Below, in pieces: positions 16,008 through 24,900 of a stretch of DNA of 62,369 nucleotides (position 1 is the stretch's first letter; every line of letters begins with the position of its first letter). Origin of the DNA: Monoglobus sp964617455 (GTDB taxonomy: Bacteria; Bacillota; Clostridia; Monoglobales; Monoglobaceae); NCBI GenBank assembly GCA_964617455.1, contig CAZTYF010000012.1:1-62369 (forward strand). The letters are read 5' to 3'. Both the position numbers and the translations under genes were made by a program. The notes under the pieces are model-generated. The model made no database searches. It was not told where the DNA came from and was given only the letters and a program-made list of their open reading frames with translations.

Positions 16008-17510
16008 ATGAACGAAAACAGCAGACAATCGGAAAAGGAATTGACCGAGATCCTAAAAATACGCCGTGAGAAGCTTAATTCTCTTCGGGAAATCGGGCGT
16101 GACCCTTTTACGGTAACATCCTTTGACCGGAAGGATATGGCAGGAGATATTAAAGAAAATTATGAAGCCTATGAAGGCAAGGTTGTCACCTTAGCGGGAA
16201 GGCTTATGGCAAAACGGGTTATGGGTAAAATGTCCTTTGCCGATCTGTCCGATTGCAGCGGCAGGATTCAACTTTGCGTTAAGCGGGATGAACTTGGCGA
16301 CGATGAATATAAAATATATAAGAAATACGATATCGGTGATATAGTCGGCGTAGTCGGCGAGGTTTTTAAAACCAAAGTTGGCGAAATTACGGTCAGAGTT
16401 TCAAGTTTAAAGCTATTGTCAAAATCCCTTCGCCCGCTTCCGGAAAAATATCATGGCATGACAAATACCGATTTAAGATACAGACAACGGTATGTGGACC
16501 TCATTATGAACAACGAAGTACGCAAAACCTTTGAAGTTCGTTCTGCGATTATTCGTTCAATCAGGAGTTTTCTCGATGATAGAGGCTTTATGGAAGTTGA
16601 GACTCCCATCCTTAATACCATACCCGGCGGTGCCGCGGCAAGGCCATTTGTCACCCATCACAATAGCCTTGATATCGATATGTATATGCGCATCGCTCCC
16701 GAACTTTATTTAAAGCGTCTTATAGTTGGCGGTTTCGAAAAAGTTTATGAACTGGGACGTCTGTTCCGCAATGAAGGTATGGATGTTAAGCATAATCCGG
16801 AATTTACATCGGTTGAAATATATGAAGCATATGCAAATTATGAGGATATGATGGATCTCACCGAAGAACTGATTAAATATGTCACAAAAAGCGCAATCGG
16901 TACTACCAAGCTTACGTACCAAGGTGAGGAAATTGATTTAAGTGGCAAGTGGCAGCGGCTTACTATGTTGGATGCCATAAAAAAATATGCCGGTATTGAT
17001 TTGCATACGGTTAAGACGTCCGATGAGGCAAGAGCTATGGCAGAAGCCATAGGGGTTGAATTTGACGAAAATTGTTCCAAAATGTCAAAGGGAGAAATCA
17101 TAGATCGTGTCTTCGAAGAAAAGGTTGAGGAACAGTTGGTTCAGCCCACATTCATATATGAATATCCGGTGGAAATTTCACCTTTGGCAAAACGTTATGC
17201 AGATAACCCCGATTTTACCGAAAGATTCGAAATATTCATAACCCGCCGTGAGTTTGGAAATGCATTCTCCGAATTAAATGACCCCATTGACCAAAGAGAA
17301 AGATTTTTAAAGCAGGTTGAAAAGCGGGAAGCGGGAGATGATGAAGCAAATATGATGGATGAAGACTATATAAATGCCTTAGAGTACGGATTGCCTCCCA
17401 CGGGGGGATTAGGCATCGGTGTTGACCGTTTGGTTATGTTGTTGACCGATAGCAGTTCAATAAGAGATGTATTGCTGTTTCCCACAATGAAGCCGCAGGG
17501 TGATGATTAG
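16008..17510 (+). CDS. lysS: class II lysyl-tRNA synthetase
   Basis: A 500-residue class II LysRS. The N-terminal OB-fold anticodon-binding domain covers about residues 50-150, and the catalytic core shows motif 2 (FRNEGMDVKHNPEFTSVEIY) and motif 3 near the end (PPTGGLGIGVDRLVMLLT). ATG 16008 is chosen over ATG 15996 because GGAGGAAG overlaps the upstream ATG and is correctly spaced from the second. It is cotranscribed with greA. No T-box leader is visible. Confidence 0.97.
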   Translation: MNENSRQSEKELTEILKIRREKLNSLREIGRDPFTVTSFDRKDMAGDIKENYEAYEGKVVTLAGRLMAKRVMGKMSFADLSDCSGRIQLCVKRDELGDDEYKIYKKYDIGDIVGVVGEVFKTKVGEITVRVSSLKLLSKSLRPLPEKYHGMTNTDLRYRQRYVDLIMNNEVRKTFEVRSAIIRSIRSFLDDRGFMEVETPILNTIPGGAAARPFVTHHNSLDIDMYMRIAPELYLKRLIVGGFEKVYELGRLFRNEGMDVKHNPEFTSVEIYEAYANYEDMMDLTEELIKYVTKSAIGTTKLTYQGEEIDLSGKWQRLTMLDAIKKYAGIDLHTVKTSDEARAMAEAIGVEFDENCSKMSKGEIIDRVFEEKVEEQLVQPTFIYEYPVEISPLAKRYADNPDFTERFEIFITRREFGNAFSELNDPIDQRERFLKQVEKREAGDDEANMMDEDYINALEYGLPPTGGLGIGVDRLVMLLTDSSSIRDVLLFPTMKPQGDD

Positions 17511-17571
17511 AAATCGATAAGAAGTAGAATCGAAAGCTTAAAATCTAAGTAATGTGGAAAGAGTTGATTTT

Positions 17572-18210
17572 ATGGATAGTCAAGCCCAAGAAGCCAAAAA
17601 AATGACAAAAGAACTGCCATTCAAAGAAAGGCTTGTAAATTTTTGGTTCTATCGCAAATGGTTTGTGGTTGCTGCCCTACTTATCGTTTTTACAATTGTT
17701 CTCACAGTTTATGAAATCACAAACGTTGAACCATATGATGTTCTTGTGGCAGTGTACACCGGTGATGCCGTAACCGAAGATGTGGCCGGAAACATTCGTA
17801 ACGAAATCACCGAATACTGTAATGACGTCAACCAAGATGGAGTAAAATCCGTATCGGTGACGCCTATGTCCGGCAGCAGAGAAGACGGAAGCGAGGAGGC
17901 AGTGGCCGTCGAAACCCGTTTGATGAGTGAACTTAATTCGGGAAGTAATGATCTCTACATCGTAGACAAGGAATACTATAATTTTCTGATGAAAGATGAT
18001 TACGCAGAATGTTTTTCCCACATTTATCCCATGGGAGAAAATGCGCCTTTGATGGAAAGATTGGGGCTCTCGGGTGAGTATTATTTAATGGTCAGAGACC
18101 TGTATCCCGCAGATGACGGCAAGGCCGACAAACGGGCAGCTCACAATAATGCAATCACGATTTACGAACATATGGCCGGCATTGCCCGGGACGACCCGGT
18201 TGAGGAATAA
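17572..18210 (+). CDS. single-pass membrane protein of unknown function
   Basis: A 212-residue protein not recognised. Residues 1 to about 25 are charged and probably cytoplasmic, about 28-50 form one hydrophobic helix (FVVAALLIVFTIVLTVYEIT), and the remaining 160 residues are acidic, without cysteine pairs or a catalytic motif, and should lie outside the membrane. Start ATG 17572 has GGAAAGAG upstream; an in-frame GTG at 17554 would place the ribosome binding site inside the gene. It ends 12 bp before the ArsR-family gene, so both are probably in one transcript with ileS. Confidence 0.75.
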   Translation: MDSQAQEAKKMTKELPFKERLVNFWFYRKWFVVAALLIVFTIVLTVYEITNVEPYDVLVAVYTGDAVTEDVAGNIRNEITEYCNDVNQDGVKSVSVTPMSGSREDGSEEAVAVETRLMSELNSGSNDLYIVDKEYYNFLMKDDYAECFSHIYPMGENAPLMERLGLSGEYYLMVRDLYPADDGKADKRAAHNNAITIYEHMAGIARDDPVEE

Positions 18211-18222
18211 AGGTGATAACAG

Positions 18223-18549
18223 ATGAATGAAAATATTCGCAAATGCGAAATTTTGGATCCAGATTTGATTCGAAGAGTTACGTCTTTTTTCAAAGTGTTA
18301 GGTGATGAAACTCGGGTAAGAATTCTGTATGCACTGTACGGCAAGGAAATGTGTGTGTCCTATATATCTGATTTATTGGGAGTTTCCGGTTCGGCGATAT
18401 CACATCAACTTAGGCAGCTGAAGCTTGAAGGCCATGTCAAATCACGCCGAGAGGGCAAAAATGTTTTTTACTCTTTGGACGACGAACATGTTGTCGACAT
18501 AATTCATCAAGCTTTGATTCATGTTTCTCATAAAATAAACGAAAAATAA
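18223..18549 (+). CDS. ArsR/SmtB-family metal sensor with CzrA-type zinc site
   Basis: A 108-residue winged-helix repressor of normal ArsR size. The recognition helix reads VSGSAISHQLRQLKLEG. The C-terminal helix carries D87, H89, H100 and H103, which match the spacing and identity of the alpha-5 Zn(II)/Co(II) ligands of Staphylococcus CzrA (D84, H86, H97, H100). The alpha-3 CxC of arsenic/cadmium sensors is reduced to a single Cys (C44). Zinc sensing is therefore likely by family knowledge. It lies 48 bp before ileS in one transcript. No metal exporter is adjacent, but a ZnuA-like lipoprotein gene lies about 4 kb downstream. Confidence 0.9.
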   Translation: MNENIRKCEILDPDLIRRVTSFFKVLGDETRVRILYALYGKEMCVSYISDLLGVSGSAISHQLRQLKLEGHVKSRREGKNVFYSLDDEHVVDIIHQALIHVSHKINEK

Positions 18550-18597
18550 GCATAATAACAACAGACTAAGCACTAAATCGGAATTGGAGGGATATAA

Positions 18598-21500
18598 GTG
18601 TATCGTAAGGTGTCAACCGACCTTTCTTTTGTTGACAGAGAAAAGGAAATCGTTGATTTTTGGAAAGAAAACGATATATTTAAAAAGAGTATAAAAAACC
18701 GCGAGGGAGCGGAAACGTTCACATTTTATGACGGCCCGCCCACAGCTAACGGTAAACCGCATATTGGCCATGTTTTGACAAGAGTCATAAAAGATTTGAT
18801 CCCAAGGTATAGAACCATGAAGGGATATTTGGTTGAGCGCAAGGCCGGCTGGGATACCCATGGTCTGCCGGTTGAGCTTGAGGTGGAAAAAAGTCTCGGC
18901 ATCAGTGGCAAGCCGGAGATTGAAAAATACGGCGTTGAGGAATTTATAAAAAAATGTAAAAACAGCGTTTTTGTATACCAAAGCGATTGGGAGGAGATGA
19001 GTGACCGGGTTGGATTTTGGGCCGATATGGATAATCCCTATGTAACCTATCATAACGATTATATTGAATCGGTTTGGTGGGCGCTCAGACAAATTTGGGA
19101 TAAGGGGCTTCTCTATAAGGGGCATAAAATTATGCCTTACTGCCCTCGGTGCGGCACGGCTTTGTCAAGTCATGAGGTGGCTCAAGGATATAAGGATGTA
19201 AAAGAAAGTTCTGTTATCGTAAAATTCCATATCAAAGATGCTCCCAAAAACGAATATATTTTGGCCTGGACAACCACACCTTGGACACTGCCCTCTAATG
19301 TGGCCTTGTGTGTAAATCCATATGAAGAATATGAAAAGATTAAATTCGGTGATGAAATATATATTTTGGCTACGGCTTTAATTGAAAATATAATAGACGG
19401 TGAATACACCGTTCTTGAAAAATACAAAGGGAACGATTTGGTTGGAATACACTACGATCCTCTGTATGAATTTGAGCAACCGGAGGGAGATCCATATAGA
19501 ATTGTATCCGACACTTATGTAACCATGGAGGATGGTACCGGAATCGTGCACATAGCGCCTGCATTCGGTGAGGATGATAATCGTGTCGGCAAGGATTATG
19601 ATTTGCCCTTTATCAATTTGGTAAACAGCCAAGGTAAATTCACCGACAAGTGCGGTAGTTTTAGCGGTATGTTTGTAAAAGACGCCGACAAGCTCATTAT
19701 TCGCGACCTTAAAGAAAGAGGGCAAGCATTTGCGGTAATTCCCTTCGAACACAGCTATCCGTTTTGTTGGAGATGCGACACCCCGCTCCTTTATTATGCA
19801 TGCGATACATGGTTCATAAAAATGACAGCTGTGCGGGATGAGTTGCTCAAAAATAATGAGACGGTTAATTGGCTTCCCGACAATATCAAACACGGAAGAT
19901 TCGGAAATTTCTTAGAAAACATTATTGACTGGGGTCTGTCCCGTTCAAGATATTGGGGAACTCCTTTGCCTATATGGGAGTGTTCATGTGGGCACAAACA
20001 TGTTGTCGGTTCCATCGCCGAACTGAAAGAAATGGGAATCAATTGCCCGGATGATATCGAATTGCACAAACCCTATGTGGATGAAGTGAAATTGCGCTGC
20101 CCTAAGTGCGGAGGCGAGATGAAGCGTGTTCCGGAGGTTATCGATTGTTGGTTTGACTCGGGTTCTATGCCTTTTGCCCAATTCCACTATCCATTTGAAA
20201 ATAAGGAACTGTTTGAAAAACACTTCCCGGCAGATTTCATCAGTGAAGCTATAGATCAAACAAGAGGATGGTTCTACACCCTGATGGCAATATCCACACT
20301 TCTATTTGATAAGGCACCCTATAAAAACGTTATTGTTATGGGCCATGTTCAAGATGAACACGGGAAGAAAATGAGCAAACATTTGGGTAATGTTATTGCG
20401 CCTATGGATATTTTGGATGATCAAGGCGCCGATGCCGTCCGTTGGTATTTTTATTCCAACTCGGCTCCGTGGCTTCCCAACAGATTTTCCGCCGGGAATG
20501 TTTCCGAGTCACAGCGGAAATTCCTTGGCACGTTGTGGAATACTTATGCATTCTATGTGTTATATGCCGAAATTGACAAATTTGACCCAACCAAATATAA
20601 CCTCGAGCCAAAAAAACTTTCGGTTATGGATAAGTGGATCTTGTCAAAGCTTAACGGTGTAATAAGTGAGGCCGATGAAAATCTGTTTAATTACAAAATC
20701 GTCGAAGCTACCCGGGCTATATCCGAGTTCACCGATGAACTGTCAAACTGGTATGTACGCAGATGCCGGGAGCGTTTTTGGACAAGTGAGCTTACCGATG
20801 ATAAGATAAGTGCCTATATGACACTATACACTGTGCTTGTTCAATTTACAAAGGTTTGTGCACCTTTTATCCCGTTTATGACCGAGCAAATTTATCGGAA
20901 TATAGTGTTGTCGGTTGACAAAAATGCCCCGGAGAGCATACATTTGTGCGATTTTCCGAAACCTTGTAAAGATTTCGATTTTCCTGAAATCGAAACGGAC
21001 ATGGATGCAATCCGCAGAATTGTCATTTTGGGGCGTGCTTGCCGTAATGAGGCAAACATAAAAAACAGACAGCCTCTGTATAAGTTATATATTCAGTCGG
21101 ATACTGAAATAAATCCCGATTATATTTATATAATCAAAGATGAACTGAATATCAAAGAGGTTGAATTTGTTGATGATGCAAGCTCGTTTATTGCTTATAA
21201 TTTTAAACCTCAGATGAGGACGATGGGCCCTAAGTACGGTCGTTTGATGCGTCCGATTTTTGACGAGATTGCCAAATTGGATGGCGCTGCGGTTATGGCT
21301 ACCCTCAATTCGGGGGATCCCCTTCGTCTTACCGTGCAAGGTACCGATGTTGAAATATACAAGGACGATGTTCTTGTTGAAACCGTACAAATGAACGGAT
21401 TGGTAAGCAATTCCGGCAGCGGATTTACGGTTATCCTTGACACAAATCTGAATGATGAACTGATAGACGAAGGCTTTCTGAGAGAAATTCTCAGCAAAAT

Positions 21501-21711
21501 TCAGAATATGCGTAAGGACTCAGGCTTTGAAGTTCAGGATAGGATAACGGTTAAATACAGCGGAAGTAAAAAAATAAACGAAATTTTCAAAAAGTTTGAT
21601 TGGGAAATCAAAACCCAAGCCTTGGCAAACTCAATTGAGCATGCAAAAAATAACGGCAAAGAGTGGAATATAAACGGAGAAAAAATGGAAATAGAACTCA
21701 AAAAAGTATAG
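18598..21711 (+). CDS. ileS: isoleucyl-tRNA synthetase, eukaryote-like (type 2)
   Basis: A 1,037-residue class I synthetase. HIGH is at residues 55-58, the KMSK motif (GKKMSKHLGN) near residue 590, and an editing domain lies between. Length well above the usual 920-940, the absence of the C-terminal CxxC zinc knuckle, and the C-terminal block with DELIDEGFLREILSKIQNMR identify the eukaryote-like IleRS2 branch, members of which are generally insensitive to mupirocin. Start is GTG 18598 with GGAGGGA upstream. No T-box is present; the gene instead follows an ArsR-type regulator by 48 bp. A hairpin terminator follows. Confidence 0.95.
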   Translation: MYRKVSTDLSFVDREKEIVDFWKENDIFKKSIKNREGAETFTFYDGPPTANGKPHIGHVLTRVIKDLIPRYRTMKGYLVERKAGWDTHGLPVELEVEKSLGISGKPEIEKYGVEEFIKKCKNSVFVYQSDWEEMSDRVGFWADMDNPYVTYHNDYIESVWWALRQIWDKGLLYKGHKIMPYCPRCGTALSSHEVAQGYKDVKESSVIVKFHIKDAPKNEYILAWTTTPWTLPSNVALCVNPYEEYEKIKFGDEIYILATALIENIIDGEYTVLEKYKGNDLVGIHYDPLYEFEQPEGDPYRIVSDTYVTMEDGTGIVHIAPAFGEDDNRVGKDYDLPFINLVNSQGKFTDKCGSFSGMFVKDADKLIIRDLKERGQAFAVIPFEHSYPFCWRCDTPLLYYACDTWFIKMTAVRDELLKNNETVNWLPDNIKHGRFGNFLENIIDWGLSRSRYWGTPLPIWECSCGHKHVVGSIAELKEMGINCPDDIELHKPYVDEVKLRCPKCGGEMKRVPEVIDCWFDSGSMPFAQFHYPFENKELFEKHFPADFISEAIDQTRGWFYTLMAISTLLFDKAPYKNVIVMGHVQDEHGKKMSKHLGNVIAPMDILDDQGADAVRWYFYSNSAPWLPNRFSAGNVSESQRKFLGTLWNTYAFYVLYAEIDKFDPTKYNLEPKKLSVMDKWILSKLNGVISEADENLFNYKIVEATRAISEFTDELSNWYVRRCRERFWTSELTDDKISAYMTLYTVLVQFTKVCAPFIPFMTEQIYRNIVLSVDKNAPESIHLCDFPKPCKDFDFPEIETDMDAIRRIVILGRACRNEANIKNRQPLYKLYIQSDTEINPDYIYIIKDELNIKEVEFVDDASSFIAYNFKPQMRTMGPKYGRLMRPIFDEIAKLDGAAVMATLNSGDPLRLTVQGTDVEIYKDDVLVETVQMNGLVSNSGSGFTVILDTNLNDELIDEGFLREILSKIQNMRKDSGFEVQDRITVKYSGSKKINEIFKKFDWEIKTQALANSIEHAKNNGKEWNINGEKMEIELKKV

Positions 21712-21754
21712 ACAAATAATTTCGAACAAAGCGATATACTTGGAAAGAACATCC

Positions 21755-21792
21755 CGGGTGGGAATTGACCGAAATTCTCACCCGAGTTTGGT
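21755..21792 (+). terminator. terminator after ileS
   Basis: CGGGTGGGAATT (21755-21766) pairs with AATTCTCACCCG (21773-21784) with one mismatch and a 6-nt loop, followed by AGTTTGGTTT. It lies about 45 bp after the ileS stop. Confidence 0.7.
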
Positions 21793-21863
21793 TTATGCGA
21801 CAATTCAACGGCTGCCGTTTCAATATAGAAGAAATTTAGGGGATATTAGGGAGTATTGTTATT

Positions 21864-22691
21864 ATGGCTATAAGGAATTTCTATCTTATCGGATGGTATT
21901 TTTTCATTTATGCTTTTCTCGGCTGGTGCGCAGAAGTGGTTTTTGCTGCAATCAATCACGGCAAATTTGTAAACAGGGGCTTTTTGAACGGCCCAATTTG
22001 TCCGATTTATGGAGTTGGTGTTGTAATAGTTCTGATTTTGTTAGAGCCCGTCCGTGATAATTTTCTGCTATTGTACATAGGTTCGGTAATTATTACATCT
22101 GTCCTTGAACTCATTACGGGTTTTATACTTGACAAGCTCTTTCACAAGCATTGGTGGGATTACTCAAAAGAACACTTTAACATAGGTGGGTACATATGTC
22201 TCAAATTCTCCCTAATTTGGGGGTTTGCCTGCCTTATCGTTGTTGATATAGTGCATCCCGTAATACGAGAGTTTGTGCAACTCTTACCCAACAGACTTAG
22301 TTTTATTTTCTTGTTGGTCTTGATTTTTGCAGTTATTTCCGATGTGGTTATAACTGTCTTGGGAATAAATAAAACCAATAAACACCTTAAGCTCATGAGG
22401 GCGGTGGCAAGCGAACTCCATGAGATCTCCGATTCTATCGGCAGTAAAATATCCGGGAAGTCAATGCAAATGGCAGAAAAGTATGAAACTGCAGAAGCCA
22501 AGCATAACAAAAAACGGGAAGAATTAGTTCAGAAAAAGGCGGAACTTCAAAAGAAGTATAACAAAATGCGCAACAATATGCCTATGACGGGACGGCGTAT
22601 TCAAGCTGCTTTCCCGGAACTTAAACTTAACGAACATGAAGTGAATTCGGACAATTCCGATATTTCCAAAAATAAGGAGAAAAACCGATAA
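21864..22691 (+). CDS. CmpB-family (PF06541-like) membrane protein
   Basis: A 275-residue integral membrane protein of the family annotated as putative ABC transporter permease (ABC_trans_CmpB). The conserved opening (FYLIGWYFFIYAFLGWCAEV) and the NRGFLNGPICPIYG motif are present, with about five hydrophobic segments in residues 5-180. The last 90 residues are a charged, probably cytoplasmic coiled coil. ATG 21864 has GGGAG 10 bp upstream. The stop shares a base with the start of the ZnuA-like gene (TAATG), indicating translational coupling. Real transport activity has not been established for this family. Confidence 0.85.
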   Translation: MAIRNFYLIGWYFFIYAFLGWCAEVVFAAINHGKFVNRGFLNGPICPIYGVGVVIVLILLEPVRDNFLLLYIGSVIITSVLELITGFILDKLFHKHWWDYSKEHFNIGGYICLKFSLIWGFACLIVVDIVHPVIREFVQLLPNRLSFIFLLVLIFAVISDVVITVLGINKTNKHLKLMRAVASELHEISDSIGSKISGKSMQMAEKYETAEAKHNKKREELVQKKAELQKKYNKMRNNMPMTGRRIQAAFPELKLNEHEVNSDNSDISKNKEKNR

Positions 22692-23650
22692 TGAAAAAAT
22701 TTCCTTTGTTATTTTCCATTATCCTTTCTGTGTTATTGTGTCTCACATCATGCGAAAATAATCCAACAATGACTGACTCTGACGACAAAATATCAATAGT
22801 ATGCACCGTATTTCCCGCATATGATTTTGCCAGAGCGATAATACGGGATAGCGAGGATTTTGATTTAAAACTGCTTTTAAAGCCCGGTTCCGAGGTCCAT
22901 TCCTATGAACCCTCACCTCAGGATATAATAGATATAAAAAATTGTGATATATTTATATATAACGGTGGTGAATCTGATGAATGGGCACACAATATCTTGG
23001 ACTCAATTGACAAAGAAGATATAAAAATAGTGGCTATGATGGATAGTATTGAGGCCGTAGAGGAAGAGGAAGCGGAAGGTATGCAAGTCGAAAAAGATGA
23101 TGAGGATGGCGTACGATATGACGAACATGTTTGGACTTCTCCTATCAATGCCATAAAAATAACAGAAACAATATGTCAAAGTATCGTTGACGAGGCTTTA
23201 TCAAATGGAAAGGATTCGGAAACATATATGACCAACAAAAAGGACTATGTATCCGAATTGAAAAAACTTGATAATAGGTTCAGAGAAACGATATCAAAGG
23301 GTAAAAGAAAGACTTTGGTATTTGGCGACCGTTTTCCGTTCAGATACTTTACGGATGAATATGATCTTGAATATTACGCTGCTTTTCCGGGTTGTTCTGC
23401 CGAAACAGAAGCAGATGCGAAGACCGTAGCTTTCTTGATAGACAAAGTAAGACAGGAGCAAATACCGGTTGTATTTTATCCCGAACTCTCAAATCGAAAA
23501 GTCGCCGTAACAATTTGCGAGTCATCAAACAGCGTGCCGATGCAACTTAACTCTTGCCATAATTTGACCGTGGATGAATTTAACAAGGGTGCCACATATT
23601 TGTCACTTATGAATGAAAATGTGGAAGCTATCAAAACTGCGCTGTATTAG
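22691..23650 (+). CDS. ZnuA/AdcA-like zinc-binding lipoprotein
   Basis: A 319-residue lipoprotein with a signal peptide and lipobox LTSC (cleavage before C21). The cluster A-I metal-binding fold is indicated by FPAYDFA, GSEVHSYEPSP (H70) and DEHVWTSP (H146). The third ligand region reads FGDRFPFRYF and the fourth PGCSAETEA, a variant common in Clostridia. The loop before H146, usually His-rich in zinc-binding proteins, is instead strongly acidic (residues 121-145). No ATPase or ZnuB-type permease is adjacent; the only neighbour in its operon is the CmpB-family protein whose stop it overlaps. Zn2+ is the likely ligand, Mn2+ is possible. Confidence 0.88.
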   Translation: MKKFPLLFSIILSVLLCLTSCENNPTMTDSDDKISIVCTVFPAYDFARAIIRDSEDFDLKLLLKPGSEVHSYEPSPQDIIDIKNCDIFIYNGGESDEWAHNILDSIDKEDIKIVAMMDSIEAVEEEEAEGMQVEKDDEDGVRYDEHVWTSPINAIKITETICQSIVDEALSNGKDSETYMTNKKDYVSELKKLDNRFRETISKGKRKTLVFGDRFPFRYFTDEYDLEYYAAFPGCSAETEADAKTVAFLIDKVRQEQIPVVFYPELSNRKVAVTICESSNSVPMQLNSCHNLTVDEFNKGATYLSLMNENVEAIKTALY

Positions 23651-23664
23651 AGGTAAAAAAAATT

Positions 23665-24900
23665 ATGAGAGTTGTGGTCATAGGAGGCGGACCGGCCGGA
23701 ATGATGGCAGCGGGAACGGCTGCCAAATGCGGACATAATGTTATTTTAGTTGAACAAAATAAAATACTCGGCAAAAAACTTATGATAACGGGAAAAGGTC
23801 GCTGTAATGTTACCAATGCTTGCGAGGACATAGATGATTTGATTCAAAATACGACAAAGAATTCGCGATTTATGTACAGTGCATTTTGTGCTTTTACAAA
23901 CCACGATGTTATTGATTTCTTTAATAACCTTGGCGTCCCCACTAAAATTGAGCGGGGAAACAGAGTTTTCCCCGTAAGCGATAAAAGTGTTGACATAGTA
24001 AATGCTATGACAAAATTTATAACGGAAAACGGTGTTAAGGTAATACACGATAGAGTTGACGAAGTATTAGGCAACAGTTCGGGGGTAAAACCAAAAATAA
24101 CCGGCGTTAGGTGTAAAAATCATGGCATTATTAAAGCCGAACGAGTTATAATTGCAACCGGAGGAATGTCGTATCCCAAAACCGGTTCTACTGGAGACGG
24201 ATATTATTTCGCCGAAAAGCTGGGTCATAGCATAACAGATATAATCCCGTCTCTTGTACCTTTGCAAATTGAAGAGGAATGGATTTCCCAACTTGTCGGA
24301 TTAACTCTTAAAAATGTCAAAATTACGGTTCGAAACTCAAAAAAGCAGCAGGTATATGATGATTTTGGTGAGATGATGTTCGCCCACTTTGGTTTAACGG
24401 GACCGATAATCCTAAGTGCCAGTGCACATATGCGCAATATGAAAACCGAAAGATACACGATTGAACTTGATCTGAAACCGGCCTTGTCGGAGGATGAACT
24501 CAATAGGAGAATTCTTAAGGATTTCAAAGATAATATAAACAAAAACTTTGGTAACAGTTTGACAAAACTTCTTCCAAAGCGTATGATCCACACTATAGTG
24601 GAAATGTCAAATATTCCCCCGGAGAAAAAGGTAAACTCAATTACGAAGGAGGAAAGAGCATATCTTACATATATTATGAAGCACATAATGTTTCACGTGA
24701 CAAACTTTTGCCCAATTGATATGGCAATAGTAACGTCCGGAGGAATATCGGTCAAAGAAATCAATCCGTCTACAATGCATTCAAAATTGGTTGATGGACT
24801 CAGTTTTGCCGGAGAAATATTGGATGTTGACGCCTATACGGGCGGATTTAATCTACAAATAGCGTTTTCGAGCGGCTTTCTTGCGGGATCTTCTTGTTGA
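23665..24900 (+). CDS. FAD-dependent oxidoreductase, HI0933/BaiN-like
   Basis: A 411-residue flavoprotein. The N-terminal dinucleotide motif is GGGPAGMMAAGTAA (residues 7-20) and GKGRCNVTNAC follows near residue 48, the signature of the HI0933/BaiN family. The C-terminal segment has TSGGISVKEINPSTMHSK and GEILDVDAYTGGFNLQIAFS, both typical. Substrates are unknown for most members; BaiN reduces bile-acid intermediates in some gut clostridia, but that should not be assumed here. ATG 23665 follows AGAGGTAAAA. The 3' end overlaps the convergent acyltransferase gene by 48 bp. Confidence 0.92.
   Translation: MRVVVIGGGPAGMMAAGTAAKCGHNVILVEQNKILGKKLMITGKGRCNVTNACEDIDDLIQNTTKNSRFMYSAFCAFTNHDVIDFFNNLGVPTKIERGNRVFPVSDKSVDIVNAMTKFITENGVKVIHDRVDEVLGNSSGVKPKITGVRCKNHGIIKAERVIIATGGMSYPKTGSTGDGYYFAEKLGHSITDIIPSLVPLQIEEEWISQLVGLTLKNVKITVRNSKKQQVYDDFGEMMFAHFGLTGPIILSASAHMRNMKTERYTIELDLKPALSEDELNRRILKDFKDNINKNFGNSLTKLLPKRMIHTIVEMSNIPPEKKVNSITKEERAYLTYIMKHIMFHVTNFCPIDMAIVTSGGISVKEINPSTMHSKLVDGLSFAGEILDVDAYTGGFNLQIAFSSGFLAGSSC

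Noticed and set aside
24853..24900. Frameshift suspected where the flavoprotein and acyltransferase genes overlap
   Set aside because: Both C-termini read naturally to their stops; a 48-bp convergent overlap is short and plausible.
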